Shown: positions 1 through 10,875 of the stretch, piece after piece
Layout: each line of letters starts with the position of its first letter
Position numbering within the stretch: position 1 is the stretch's first letter
Origin: Phalacrocorax aristotelis
Lineage: Eukaryota; Chordata; Aves; Suliformes; Phalacrocoracidae
DNA: 64,000 nucleotides
Assembly: GCF_949628215.1 (NCBI RefSeq)
Contig: NC_134279.1
Coordinates: 53,680,266 to 53,744,265, forward strand
Reading direction: 5' to 3'
Notes under the pieces: generated by a model
What the model saw: only the letters and a program-made list of their open reading frames with translations
What the model was told of the DNA's origin: nothing
Database searches by the model: none
Program-made: the position numbers and the translations under genes

Positions 1-2603
1 AGAGAACAACTACGTATAGCTTTATCTCATCTCTATAACCACTGTAATCAATGTTCCCACAACTTGAAGGAACACTCTGTTGTCATTGACTGTCAAAATA
101 AGCTACAGCTGAGAACTGGCTAGGTTTCTGATTAAAATAATATGGCAAACTGAAGCAAATTAACCCTGTAGTGAAAATTATGTACTCACTTCAATGGGTA
201 AAAGTGGCTTATTATGTGCAACGCTCTGGTCAGTGCTTAGAATGTATTCTGCAGAGCAATGCAAGATGGGTCGCAGTCTGTCACCTTCCTGATGCTTTGA
301 GGAATGGCGGGGCATGGGGTTTTGTTTGGTTTTGCACACATACAGACACCCACACAAATAACCTGAGAAATACTCGCTGAGTCTATTTCAAAATTGCTTT
401 TGCTGGGTGCTATAACTTGTTTTCATTGGTTTCACTGAAAAATACTGACATCCCATTACACAACAAATTCTATTTGCGAAGCTTATGGCCCACTGAAGCA
501 ATATGTTTGTTTGACTTGTCACAACAATAGCCTAATTTGCCTGTTTTAGGAAGCAAAACATAATCTTCTGGTAACATGCAAAATATTTTATTTTTCCTAT
601 GGCAATTAAGGCTGTATAATGAAGAAGAAATGTATCCTTATAACCAGGGCTCTAAACAGCCACATCAGATTTGTGCTTGGTTTCACCTTTGACAAGTTTA
701 TCCTTAATCTTGCTGTATCTGTAGAATTGTGGTAATGTTACTGTCTACCACTCTTTGTCTCATGTTTGGACTGTAGCTCTTCAAGGCAAGAGCTGTCTCT
801 TTTTATGTGCAGTACTGCCAACTTAAGATGTTTTTCACATGTCTCATGATATTTGATGTTTTCCCCAGCTCTTGTCATTATGTGAGAATCTCAGCATTCA
901 TTTAAAAAAGAAAAGTTCCAGTCCTAATGGCTGTAGATAAAAGCTCAAATATGGGCCATGCATATACTGTAAGCCTCAAAGAGTAGGAAAAAAAGAGGAT
1001 AACAAATAACAGAATCCCTATGTTTTTATAGCTACTGGTAGATCAGTGTTTGTTTGTCCATTTTTAGTTGATTACTTGTGAGCCCTCAGTTTTGGGGTTG
1101 CTTTCTCAGTACATACAGCACATAAAACAAGGCCATTCTCACCTTCTGAGACTGATGGAGCTGTTGGAGAAACCCCCATGCCTTTGGACAAGTGAGTATG
1201 GACCCCTCCTTCTGGGGCTAAGGCTGCTGGAGTCAGTTTGGCTCCTCATGTCTCAGTGCTTGGGAAAGGCAAATTTTGTTCCTGGGTAATCTAGCACACC
1301 GTTAGTAATGAGCGTATGTCACTGCTTTGCTGGTACAAGAGATGGCACTAGCATCATCTCAACACCTCTTTCCTTAGAATAATTCTTTCTCTCTGGGTGT
1401 GGATTATTTTTTTGTGGTAAGATTTGGCACCGTGCACACTGTCTGCAAGCACCTACTGCTGCTGCTGGTCCACCCCTGACAGCTAAGTGCTGTTCAGCTG
1501 ATAGGAGAGCTGTTTGCTCACCACTTCACCTCTGAAGTGAAGCTGTTATGTCAAGACTCCCTTGCAATTTTATTCTTGCAAGGGTGGCATCTCCCTGCTA
1601 ATCAGTGGTCTTGCTTTCAGGTAGTGCCATCCTACCTGTAGAAAAAAAACACTTCCCTTTCTACACTTCGAGATTCCAGAGTCACTTCTCCAGCAAAACT
1701 GTGTTTTGAAGAAAAATACCCTGAAATGCAATGGAAATCCAGGGGGAAAGAAAATTGAGGGAGGAAAGAAAGGAAACAACATTCTTGTTCACAGAGGAAT
1801 ATCTTTCATTACCTGCCACATCCATAAGAAATGAAAGAGAGGAAAAAACCCATTTTGTTTTCCCTTAAGCTTTGGTTTATTCCCTTCCTTTTCCCTGTGA
1901 CAAAAGTGTGTATGTGTATGTATCATTTTGACCCTTGTTCAGCTATAGCCAGTATTTTTCAGTATGGATTCCTCTTGTGGTGAGTTACCTTTACCATTAT
2001 GCCTCGATGACTTTGTTTTTGGCAGGAGATGTATATTCTTTCCCCTTTACTACTTCCTGTATGGAGGGGCACTGCAAATCCCAAGCAGTTACAATGCCTG
2101 CGTTTTTGGACTGCAGTGTAACAGTTGACTGGGATCTGCTGAAGAGCTTAACTGGTTTTGTGATTTCTGCTGCAGGAAAGTAACTTGATCTTTTCCTGCA
2201 AGTTTTATGGTAGATTCTCACTGACACCCCAATGGAGGAATATGCTTCTGTGACTCCAGTGCAGTACTTCTCTATGCAGTAGTCAAACTGGCAACCTGGT
2301 ATGGAAATCATGTCTTTAACATCAGTTTCCCTATCTGAAATTATGTTTAATTTGCTGTTTTAAAGAAGCATGAGATTCTTTGAAAGAATGCACATGATGT
2401 CTCATAAGCAAAACACCATTGATCTGTTTTGACTTTAAGCAGCATAAACTTCTTTTTGCCTTTCCCATATTGTCTGTTTCTTTGCTCCAATGTAAAATTT
2501 ACACTACTATCTGGATGAAGGATAGGAAAGTGTGTTGGATACAATGCACTAATATATTAGGTCATGGTAACTCATGAATTGTAGCATGTCTGTCCCTTTG
2601 CAG

Positions 2604-2743
2604 GAGAAGCAGAAACAGTGGAAAGATCCTGCACAAGTCCAATGGTTTTATTGGTCACAATGTAGATAGTGCAGGAGATTATCTGTTGAACAGCAATAAC
2701 TATTCCAAGGTTCCCAAGGTGTCAATGAGCTGCAGGCACCAGG
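2604..2743 (+). other. Candidate internal coding exon, unknown gene
   Basis: A pyrimidine-rich acceptor (gtctgtccctttgcag, ending 2603) is followed by 140 bases open in only one frame, then a good donor (AGG|GTAAGC, GT at 2744-2745). The open frame begins after one base, gives 46 codons and leaves one base, so the flanking introns would be phase 2 and phase 1. The peptide is polar and Ser/Asn-rich (for example SNGFIGHNVDSAGDYLLN), and many codons have the RNY form usual in real coding sequence. I do not recognise the protein. A 46-codon open stretch beside splice-like sites can arise by chance in 64 kb, so this is a lead and not a gene call. Confidence 0.25.
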
Positions 2744-3806
2744 GTAAGCTCATCTCATGTATCTTTATATCTATAATACAGTTGTGTTCCTCCTGGCTAC
2801 CAATTTAGGAAGTGCTCAGGGTAAATAAGGAAAACAGCGATTTTTAGGGAGTAATTAATCAGAAGCAAAGTAAATATCTGGTATATAATTAATCATACAC
2901 CTGAAGTGCTTCTTTCAATGAATATGCTTAACAACCAGCTCAGATACAGATGTTTTCACTGTAGCCATCTACATTTGATCAGATAAAGTTCACACCAGTG
3001 GACTCATTTCTGATCTGGAAGGTACTCTAGACCCCACAGATGGGCTTTTCCATCCATAAGCTACTTTCAAAACATCCTTCCCATCAAGTTTATTATCTTC
3101 CCTAAAACTCCTGCTTGGCATTGCTTCAGGTGGAAGGTATTATAATTTCCATTTTATCATTACTGTCTTTATAATGTCTGGGTAAATAAGGCATTATGAA
3201 AATCAGCAGCTATTTCTTTGAGATTTGCTCTTGGACTGTGGCTGTGGCCTGCTTATGTTATCATTTACTGTGATTTATGCTGAAGAAACTTAAAATTATC
3301 TTCTTCATCAACATTTTTCAACCTTCACCACGTGTGATGTTAACAAGTTACCAATCTGGTTTTACATCGATACATCATCTAGATCTGACTTCCTCTTGAA
3401 TCCACTAGGATTGGACTAGACTCCTGAGTGTCACTCTAAATATCATTCCTAGAAGCAATACTGGACATTTTCCAAAGTATAATAACTGTCTCCTTATTTT
3501 TTAAGAACCCAAACATCTTGTGTTGTTAGAACATGGTAGCAGAACCACAGGAGCAAGGAAGGATGATAACAGGAAATCTTCTCAAACATATTTGAACTAC
3601 CAAGTATCTACCACCTGCAGTTGCAGGGGCCCTGCCTTGGGATTTTAAAAGGGATAGCATGCATCCTCTGCATGCATGGGGTTTTTAAACAACATGAACA
3701 CTGGCAGTGTAAATAAGGCACTTGCCAATCTTTGTGAGAATTATGTCAGGCAGCAGGATTTACAGGTATCTGTACAATCAACCTCCCCATTGCCAGTGTC
3801 TTACAG

Positions 3807-3959
3807 TCAATAAACTCTTCTTATTTCTTAGTCTAATGACAACTTTAATCCCTGAAGCCCCAGACTTCTACACTGGCAGCTTGAGTGCCAGCACAACTTC
3901 TAAAACAACGAGTAGAGCCTCACATGGATCTTCATGGTCTTATGTCAGTTCTTCTCCAG
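3807..3959 (+). other. Candidate exon with two possible acceptors
   Basis: Two acceptor-like sites end at 3806 (gtgtcttacag) and 3831 (cttatttcttag), and one donor, CCAG|GTACAT, follows at 3960. The same frame is open from both acceptors and encodes a Ser/Thr-rich peptide including DFYTGSLSASTTSKTTSRAS. Using the first acceptor, the exon would start in phase 1, which fits the phase-1 end of the candidate exon at 2604-2743. Using the second acceptor the phases do not fit. The pyrimidine tract before 3831 would have to be coding if the first acceptor is used, which weakens the case. No family is recognised. Confidence 0.15.
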
Positions 3960-5507
3960 GTACATGTGGCTCAGTAGTAGCATTTTGAGTAAAGGCATTG
4001 TGGTTCTTCCCCTATGTTTACAAATTTGCCTTTGTGAAAGTTAAATAAAGCCTTCCTGGCCACTATGGTTTCCCATAGCAGACCTTTTTCAGTCAGAATA
4101 ATGAATCTCCTCTTTGAGTTACATTAAGACCAAAGGCCACAAACACAGGACAGGGACAAGACTACTCAGAGCTAGATGGAGAGGAGGTTTTCACTGGGTT
4201 AGGATGCATGCAAGTGCAGGAGGTGGATATTATTCTGGTGGTGTTATATGTCTCACAGAGCAAGAGCCAAAATAATGACAGAAGAGTTGCAAAGAAGCCC
4301 CATGGTCAGCAGTTGCTGTGAAAACCTGGGAAAAGCATTGGGAGAGACCTCTATGCTGGCTGGAAGGACAACTGGAGTGGCCAACACAGAAACTTTCTTC
4401 TGGTGTGTGATTCCTCCACATATGACTCCAGGAAACAGGAACAGAGTGTGATCTTTATGAGAGGTACAGCACAATAAGGAAATGCCAGATTCCATGGTCA
4501 GCTTCTCCTTAGGATAGATTCAACTTTAAAGACTGAGATTACTGGCAGGTGACTTGTATGAAAGGAACTAACTCAGTGATTGCACACTTCATGTCATCCT
4601 TGGTGAAATGGCTGGGCACACAAAACCAAAACCGTCAGGGTGAAGAGACTGGGAAAAATAAAGTCCTAGGTATTTAGGCAATCACAGGATATATGCAATC
4701 AATCAGTGTGATGCAACCCGAAAAGCACAGATGTAATAGTGGGGTGCATCACCTCATTATTTCTTGTAGTTGGAGACATACTCAACAAGTGACTGTTATG
4801 ATCCAATCTACACTACTCTGTACAAATCCATACCCAAAAATGTGAATTTCAGGTGGGAGAAGGGCAAAGAAGGGTCATTAAAAAGAAGAGAGAGGTGAAG
4901 CACTCATCCCACAAGAACAGAATAAAACAGTGTGGGTGGCTTAGGCTAGAAAATTGAGTTACAATTACTCTGTATATAGCTTAAATGGCTTATCACCAGG
5001 TAGTCATTAAAGAATTAAGAATTATTTAAGTAAGATGGCAACACTGGCACAAGGACAAATGAGAAGAAGGTGACAATGAACAATTCTGAGTGGGAATTAA
5101 AAAGCGCTTTCTCATCCTTAGATACCCTAGAACGTATTTCCAGCTGCAGTAGGGAAACAAGATGTCTAAGGTTTTTAAAATGGGCTTGTTGTGACTAAGT
5201 GACAGTAGACAGTTTCCTAGTGTATCCTGCCTTTGCCTTTTAAAAGACTACAGGCAAAAAGGAAAGATCAACATTGTGTTGATGAGAAGGTCTTTGTCGA
5301 TGGAAAAAGTAACCCAAAAGAGTAGCCATGCATATTTAGAGCCTCAAGCCAGGGACATGCTATTTCACCTAGACCCCAAACACTTTTTTTTTCTTTTGGC
5401 TCAAAGACCATTGAAGAGCAATTTGAATCACAGACTCACAGAATGGTAGGGGTTGGATAGGACCTCTGGAGATCATCTTGTCCAACCCTCTGCTTCAGCA
5501 GGCACAC

Positions 5508-6980
5508 CTAGTGCAGGGTGCACAGGACCGCATCCAGGTGGGGTTCGAATATTTCCAGAGAAAGACTCTCGAAAACCTCTCTGGGTAGCCTGTTCCAGTG
5601 CTCTGTCACCCTCACAGGAAATAATTTTTTCCTTATAGTCAGGTGGAACTTACTCTGTTCCAGTTTGTGCCCATTGCCCCTTGCCCTGTCGTTGGGCACC
5701 CCTGGAAAGAGTCCAGTCCCATCCTCTTGACACCCACCCTTCAGATATTTATAGGCATTGATAAGATTCCACCTCAGTCTTCTCTTCTCCAGGCTAAACA
5801 AACCCAGGTCTCTCAGCCTTTCCTCATAAGGAGGTGCTGCAATCCCCTGATCATCTTGGTAGCTCTCCGCTGAACTCTCTGCAGTAATTCCCTGACTTTC
5901 TTCAACTGGGGAGCACAGAACTGGACACAGTACTCCAGATGTATCCTCACTAGGGGGGAGTAGAGGCCAAGGATAACCTCTCTTGTCCTCCTGGCCACAC
6001 TCCTTTTAATGCATCCCAGGATACCCTTGGCCTTCTTGGCCACAAGGGCACATTGCTGGCTCAGGGTCAGCTTGTGGTCCACCAGCACTCCCAGGTCCTT
6101 CTCAGTGGAGCTGCTTTCCAGCAGGTCAACCCCCAACCTGAACTGGTGCATGGGGTTGTTCCTCTCCAGGTGCAGGACAGTATACTTGCTTTTGTTGAAT
6201 TTCGTGAGGTTCCCCTTGGCCCAGCTCTCCAGCCTGTCCAGGTCTCATTGGATGGCAGCACTGCCTTCTGGTGTATCAGCCTCTCCTCACAGTTTTGTAT
6301 CATCAGGAAACTTGCTGAGGTTACACTCTGTCCCTTTGTCCAGGTCATTGATGAATATGTTGAACAGGACTGGACCCAGCACAGACCCCTGGGGAACACC
6401 GCTATTGACAGGCCTCCAAACAGACCCTGTGCACTTGATCATGACCCTCTGAGCTCTGCCTTTCAGTCAGTTCTCTATCCACCTCACTGTCCCACTCATC
6501 TAACCCACACTTCCTAAGCTTACCCATGAGGATGTTAATGGAGACAGTGACAAAAGCCTTGCTGAAGTCAAGATAAACAGCATCCTCTGCTCTCCCTTCA
6601 TCTACGCAGCCAGTCATGCCATCATAGAAGGCTATCACGTTGGTCAAGCATGATCTCCCCTTGGTGAATCCATCTTGACTGCTTCTGATAACCTTCTTTT
6701 CTTCTGCATGCCTGCAGATGACCTCCAGAATGAAGTGTTCCATCACCTTTCTGGGGATGGAGGTGAGGCTGTTTGGCCTACAGTTTCTGGGGTCCTCCTT
6801 GCCCTTTCTGAAGACTGGAGTGACACTGGCTACTGTCCAGTCCTTGGGCACCTCTCCTGTCCTCCATGGCCTTTCAAAGATAATGAAGAGTGGCTTAGTG
6901 AGAGCATCCGCCAGCATTTCAGAGAGGTAATTGAGCACACAGGTTTCCCTGGAGGGTTGCATGAGGACCCACTATAGCCA
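5508..6980 (-). pseudogene. CR1 ORF2 remnant: reverse transcriptase and C-terminal region
   Basis: ORF2 of CR1 is an endonuclease-RT that copies the element RNA at the target site. This copy begins in the region just before the RT fingers. The first frame (6402-6962) shows RPNSLTSIPRKVMEH, then SSQDGFTKG and the motif A sequence YLDFSKAF at 6552-6575. The frame then shifts. Motif C lies at 6299-6310 and reads FPDD in place of the usual FADD, followed shortly by a stop. The thumb and C-terminal region continues in two more frames: 5813-6151, with [16 protein letters not shown] and [12 protein letters not shown], and 5508-5801, with [10 protein letters not shown] and HWNRLPREV. No endonuclease sequence is present. 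Plus-strand frames across this interval are antisense shadows. Confidence 0.88.
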
Positions 6981-7128
6981 TGCACACACTTGAGGTGGTT
7001 GGTCTTCTGATTATCATCTCATGAGGCAGCTAAGGCACCTTTGTCACCGCTCTGGTTGGCCTGGCTTATTCCCCCGTTGGATGTGATGGCGTTAGCATTG
7101 CCACTTTGGACCCTGTCCCCTGAGTCCT

Positions 7129-7746
7129 TCAGTTTAAAGCCAGCCTCATCAAGCTGGCCAGCCTGCTGCCAAAGATTCCCTTGCCCCTACTAGGGAGGTC
7201 GATTCCATCCTGTCCTAAAAGGCTGTGGTTCCTGGGGAAAGTCCTATTGTCATAATAGCCAAAACCCTCACAACAGCACCAGCCATGTAGCCAAGAGCTG
7301 GTTTGCATTATTCGTCTGTTATTGGCTGCCCATTTTTCTCCAACTGGTAAAACCGAGGAGAAGATTACTTGGGCACCAATATTTTTCACTTGCTCCTCCA
7401 GGGCTTTATAGCCTTTCTTGATTCTGCCCATGCTCTGGCTTATAGCATCATTTGTGCCCACATGGAAGAGTAACAGTGGTTAGTAATCTGAGCTCTTGAC
7501 AAGTTGTGGCACCCACTCAGTGATGTCTCAGATGGTAGCTCCCAGAAGGGAGCAAACCTCTCGTGATTCCCTGTCAGATCGGCAGATGGGCACCTCGGTG
7601 CCTTTTAACGGAGTGTGACCCACTATGAGCACTCGTCTCTTCTTTTTCCGATGTGCACTCTGTGCTGCTGGTACGGTTGCACCTTGCAGACTGTGCTCAT
7701 GAGTGTCTACAGTTGTTAAAGCTTCATATCTGTTGAAGCCAGACAT
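7129..7746 (-). pseudogene. CR1 ORF1 remnant with SGNH/GDSL-esterase-like domain
   Basis: In intact CR1, ORF1 encodes an RNA-binding protein with an esterase-like domain of the SGNH hydrolase type. Two minus-strand pieces remain. 7528-7746 contains a basic run (RKKKRR) followed by VLIVGHTPLKGTE, which is where the nucleophile block (G-D-S) lies in this fold; here it reads GHT. 7129-7461 contains GTND (block III, Asn intact), the stretch VKNIGAQVIFSSVLPV, and DGIDL where the family usually has D-x-x-H, so the catalytic His position is Asp. The domain is therefore probably inactive even apart from the broken frame. The N-terminal half of ORF1 and the 5' UTR are absent. Confidence 0.8.
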
Positions 7747-9966
7747 TTCCTTTCTGGCTTCTCATAGATACTCTTTGCCATTTGTAAAATTTGCAGGAAA
7801 CAATCTAAAGCAATTAGTTGATGGTAGGAGCACCCAGGGTACATGAAGGGTTGTGCTGTGTTCAGTAATCTTACTTCTCGATTAGATCCTGGCTTCAGTG
7901 AAGTCAAGGTGAGTACTGTCCTTGATTTCAAGCCTTTTTTTTTTTCACATGTTTCTGACACTTATACATTCATGCTTGCTGTTAGTCACCATGTCTCAGA
8001 AAGAGAGGCAGAACCTGGTAGGACGGTCAAGAGGTATTTATGCCCTAAAATATAGAAAACATGACAAAACAAAAATGATGGCATTAGAATGGAGCTCAAG
8101 GATTTCTTTGGCCTTGAAAAAAATTCTCCATCTATCCATGACGCTGTAAATGTAATTTCCCTGTGACATACTAAAATGCTCAGTGAGCAATGCTTTTTCT
8201 CAGAGGTTTTTTTTTAATTTGTAGTTTTTCAGTCTTCATGTATGCGACTTCTCCTTTAAATATACTGCTTGGTTTTTGTTTATGTTTTCTATCTTCCCTC
8301 CTCCTCCATTCCGTTCACCCAGCTGGAGTAAGACGCCTCTGGAAAGATGAAATATAAAGAAAAGCGCCTGGCAATTCAGATGAGTTTGAATAGTTTAATG
8401 TCCTTTCTAGTTTTAAATTCTTTAGGGTTTAGCCTCCTTCTTAAAAGACATTTCTGATTCACTTACCTGAGATTATGCAAATCACTGCTGAACTCAGAGC
8501 AGCAAGGGTTATTTCCCTGAATAAAATTAGCAGACACTTAATAATAAGACACATTCACATTTGTACGGCACATTTTACCTCACTGAATCCCAAGGCACTG
8601 CAGAAATGTAGTAGGACTTTGAAACTGAGAAACATTCTTGAGGTGTAATTCTTCTCCTGTTCTCACTAATTTAGTCCACTGACATTCGTAGAGTTATTCC
8701 TGTTTCATTCCAGTGGAAATCACAGGCAAATCAACTCCTAACTTCTTCTAATCATTTACCAGAATTAATTAGTTCATCCTGGACCATTTATTACTTGATC
8801 ATGAAAGCTTTCTGCATGTTTTCACCAATTGCCTTCCTTCATACATTCATACAATCAAAAAAGTATCCAAAATGGGATTTTTTCAAAGCCATAGCCATTT
8901 TGCATATAGCTGGCAGGACATAACGGCAAACAAAGTTTGCAGCCCACTTGGTTTGCTGTCAAAATTATTGAGAACTACTTTTCTGTACTTTTGAGTTCAG
9001 CCTGTTTTGTCCCTCTCTGTTTAGTCCCCACTTTCATAAGCACAGGCTCATCTGAACTTGTCCTCATCCTATCCTGAAAGCTGATATCCCTGCTTTTTTT
9101 TTTCTCCACTTCAAATTGACTTACAGAGAAGCTTGTGAAGTACACTCACACCTACATCTAGTGGTTATATATTTGCTTCCATCTTACGATTTGTACTTTA
9201 TGTACATTTGTACATGATTATGATACAGTAAACTTTTAACATCATTCAAATCCCCACTAAAAAGAAAGACAACAGAAATATCAGGAGCTATTGGGCACTC
9301 CCCAAAGGAGATAAATACTTCCAGCAGACTCAGAGAAGAAAATGCTGCATCTTGAATAACTATCACTATTTCTTGTTAAGATCTTGCTTTTGTTTTCTAA
9401 CACCTCATTCCATTACTGGACCAATTGACAACATAGAAAATGTTCAGGTACTTGTCTTTTCCTAAATGCAACAGCATTATCATCTAGCCTGGAAATAAAC
9501 AGTAATACTGTCATGATGTTTAGAAAATTGGCCAGATGTTAAACTTGTTTTTCAGATATTTCAGAGAAAAGGATAAAATCTGTTGTGTCAAATACTTAGG
9601 TAAAAAGACTGAAGCTGGATTACTGGCACACATAACTGCCTGGTTTCATTAGTGTGTTTCTTGCAGTTGTCCCTGTATTTGCCTGAATACGTGCATTAGG
9701 CTCAAAAATATTGTCAGACAACAAAGCTTTCTGTTAAAGATGTGGGTCTTGAGCCCCAGCCAAATGTCAGTAGGGGCCTTTTTATGGACTCTGGTAGGAA
9801 TTGGATCATGCCTCCCTGGCATGAAAACCTAATGTATCACCCAGCAAACATGGAGCTTGGCTATTAGAAGCCCTGAACAGCAAAATCACCAAACGAGCTT
9901 TATTCTGTGCCTCGAATAACAGTTCTCTATGTGTGGCTTTTGTTGTTAGTATGTTCGCGAGAGACA

Positions 9967-9981
9967 CCTAATTAGATTAGG
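9967..9981. promoter_or_regulatory. Paired homeodomain site, TAAT-N3-ATTA
   Basis: The sequence CCTAATTAGATTAGG contains TAATTAGATTA (9969-9979). This is an exact TAAT-N3-ATTA arrangement, known as the P3 site for cooperative dimers of paired-class homeodomains, and it is flanked by CC and GG in a near-palindrome. It sits in an island that also has an AT-rich TTTAAATAA run just downstream. Function is inferred from motif only. Confidence 0.35.
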
Positions 9982-10847
9982 AGGGCTTTAAATAAGGCAG
10001 TAGTAATCGGCTGGGAGAGCCCCGTGCAGCCCAGCCAGCAGTGAGGAAAGGCAGCTTCTGCTACAGTTACCAAGACTACAAGGAGCTTTATCGTCTGGAA
10101 CAGAAAAAGCAAAAGCCAAAGTGCAGAGTTTAGTACCAAGGTGTGAATTGGTGCCTTGGAGGACTGTGCATTGAGAATTAAAATTATGGCTTTTTACAAT
10201 GGCTAATTTTTCCTTCTGGGTCTCACGCAGCAGTGAAATAATTTCTGCCATTTCAAGGAGAAGATTTGGAAAAGAAAGGCAAACTGTTTTCCCTTGAGCA
10301 TCCAGCACCTTTTTCAAAAAGAGGTGAAAAAGCGAGGGGAGGACAAGATGCAAGCCCCTGAGGCGCTGGACCCGATGCCTGGAGCCGCTAGCAGCAGTTT
10401 GCATGAGCTGCCGGGTAGTGCAGCTGTGCTGCACCGTGTACCCCTGCCCACCTTGCACTGAGATGAGCGGCTGCATGCATTGTTCAATGACTGGTATTAG
10501 AGTACATCATGAGTAATTAACTTGGGTAAAGAAGGCTGTATTCAGACATTTGGGGATGCTCTCTTTCAGCACGCACAGTCAGGCCGTCCTTGTGGTACTG
10601 GAGCCATGTGGGACATACCGTGGGCATGGAGCAGAATTCTGGTGCCAGCAGATGGGGAGGGAGCAGAAAGGAGAGCACATCAGAATAGTTTAAAGCACTA
10701 TTTGTCATAAACACCCTTCACGTTCGGTTATGAAATGAGGCAGCAGATATGAGACAAGAAACTAGAAATGCTAATGCCATTTGTAAAGCATGCGAAAAAT
10801 AAAGAAGCTGCTATTTGACTGCGGCTAAACATCAGCTTGCACACGTC

Positions 10848-10875
10848 TAATTAATTAACATGGCAGTTAATTAAC
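10848..10875. promoter_or_regulatory. Twin TTAATTAA palindromes, homeodomain/HNF1-like
   Basis: TAATTAATTAA at 10848-10858 is followed eight bases later by the perfect palindrome GTTAATTAAC at 10866-10875, which resembles a shortened HNF1-type site (the full consensus has a three-base longer centre). The surrounding 200 bases look like a developmental enhancer by texture, but no binding or conservation data are available. Confidence 0.3.

Larger units (their letters stand above)
1..5426. other. Unique AT-rich stretch, no confirmed gene
   Basis: No repeat family or known protein was recognised here. Open frames are short and overlap on both strands, as expected by chance. The only parts that look exon-like are 2604-2743 and 3807/3832-3959, listed separately. 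The 3' end of a minus-strand CR1 begins at about 5427. Confidence 0.5.
5427..7760 (-). mobile_element. CR1 non-LTR retrotransposon, 5'-truncated and internally deleted
   Basis: Read on the minus strand this is a CR1 LINE. Its 3' tail at about 5427-5445 is the complement of the repeated ATTCTGTG octamer. Going 5' it carries ORF2 sequence (RT and C-terminal region, about 5508-6980) and then the C-terminal half of ORF1 (7129-7746). An intact CR1 is about 4.5 kb, with an apurinic-type endonuclease at the start of ORF2. Here ORF1 passes into RT within about 170 bases, so the endonuclease and more than 1 kb are missing. The upper boundary near 7750-7790 is set by loss of recognisable ORF1 sequence and is approximate. 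Several frameshifts and stops show that the copy is dead. Confidence 0.92.

Noticed and set aside
1110..1191. An 82-base open stretch between acceptor ctttctcag and donor GTGAGT
   Set aside because: Too short to judge, and its phase (0 to 1) does not fit the other exon candidates.
6009..6977. Several plus-strand open frames of 100-154 codons
   Set aside because: They are antisense to the minus-strand CR1 RT, whose motifs are clear, and show no domain of their own.
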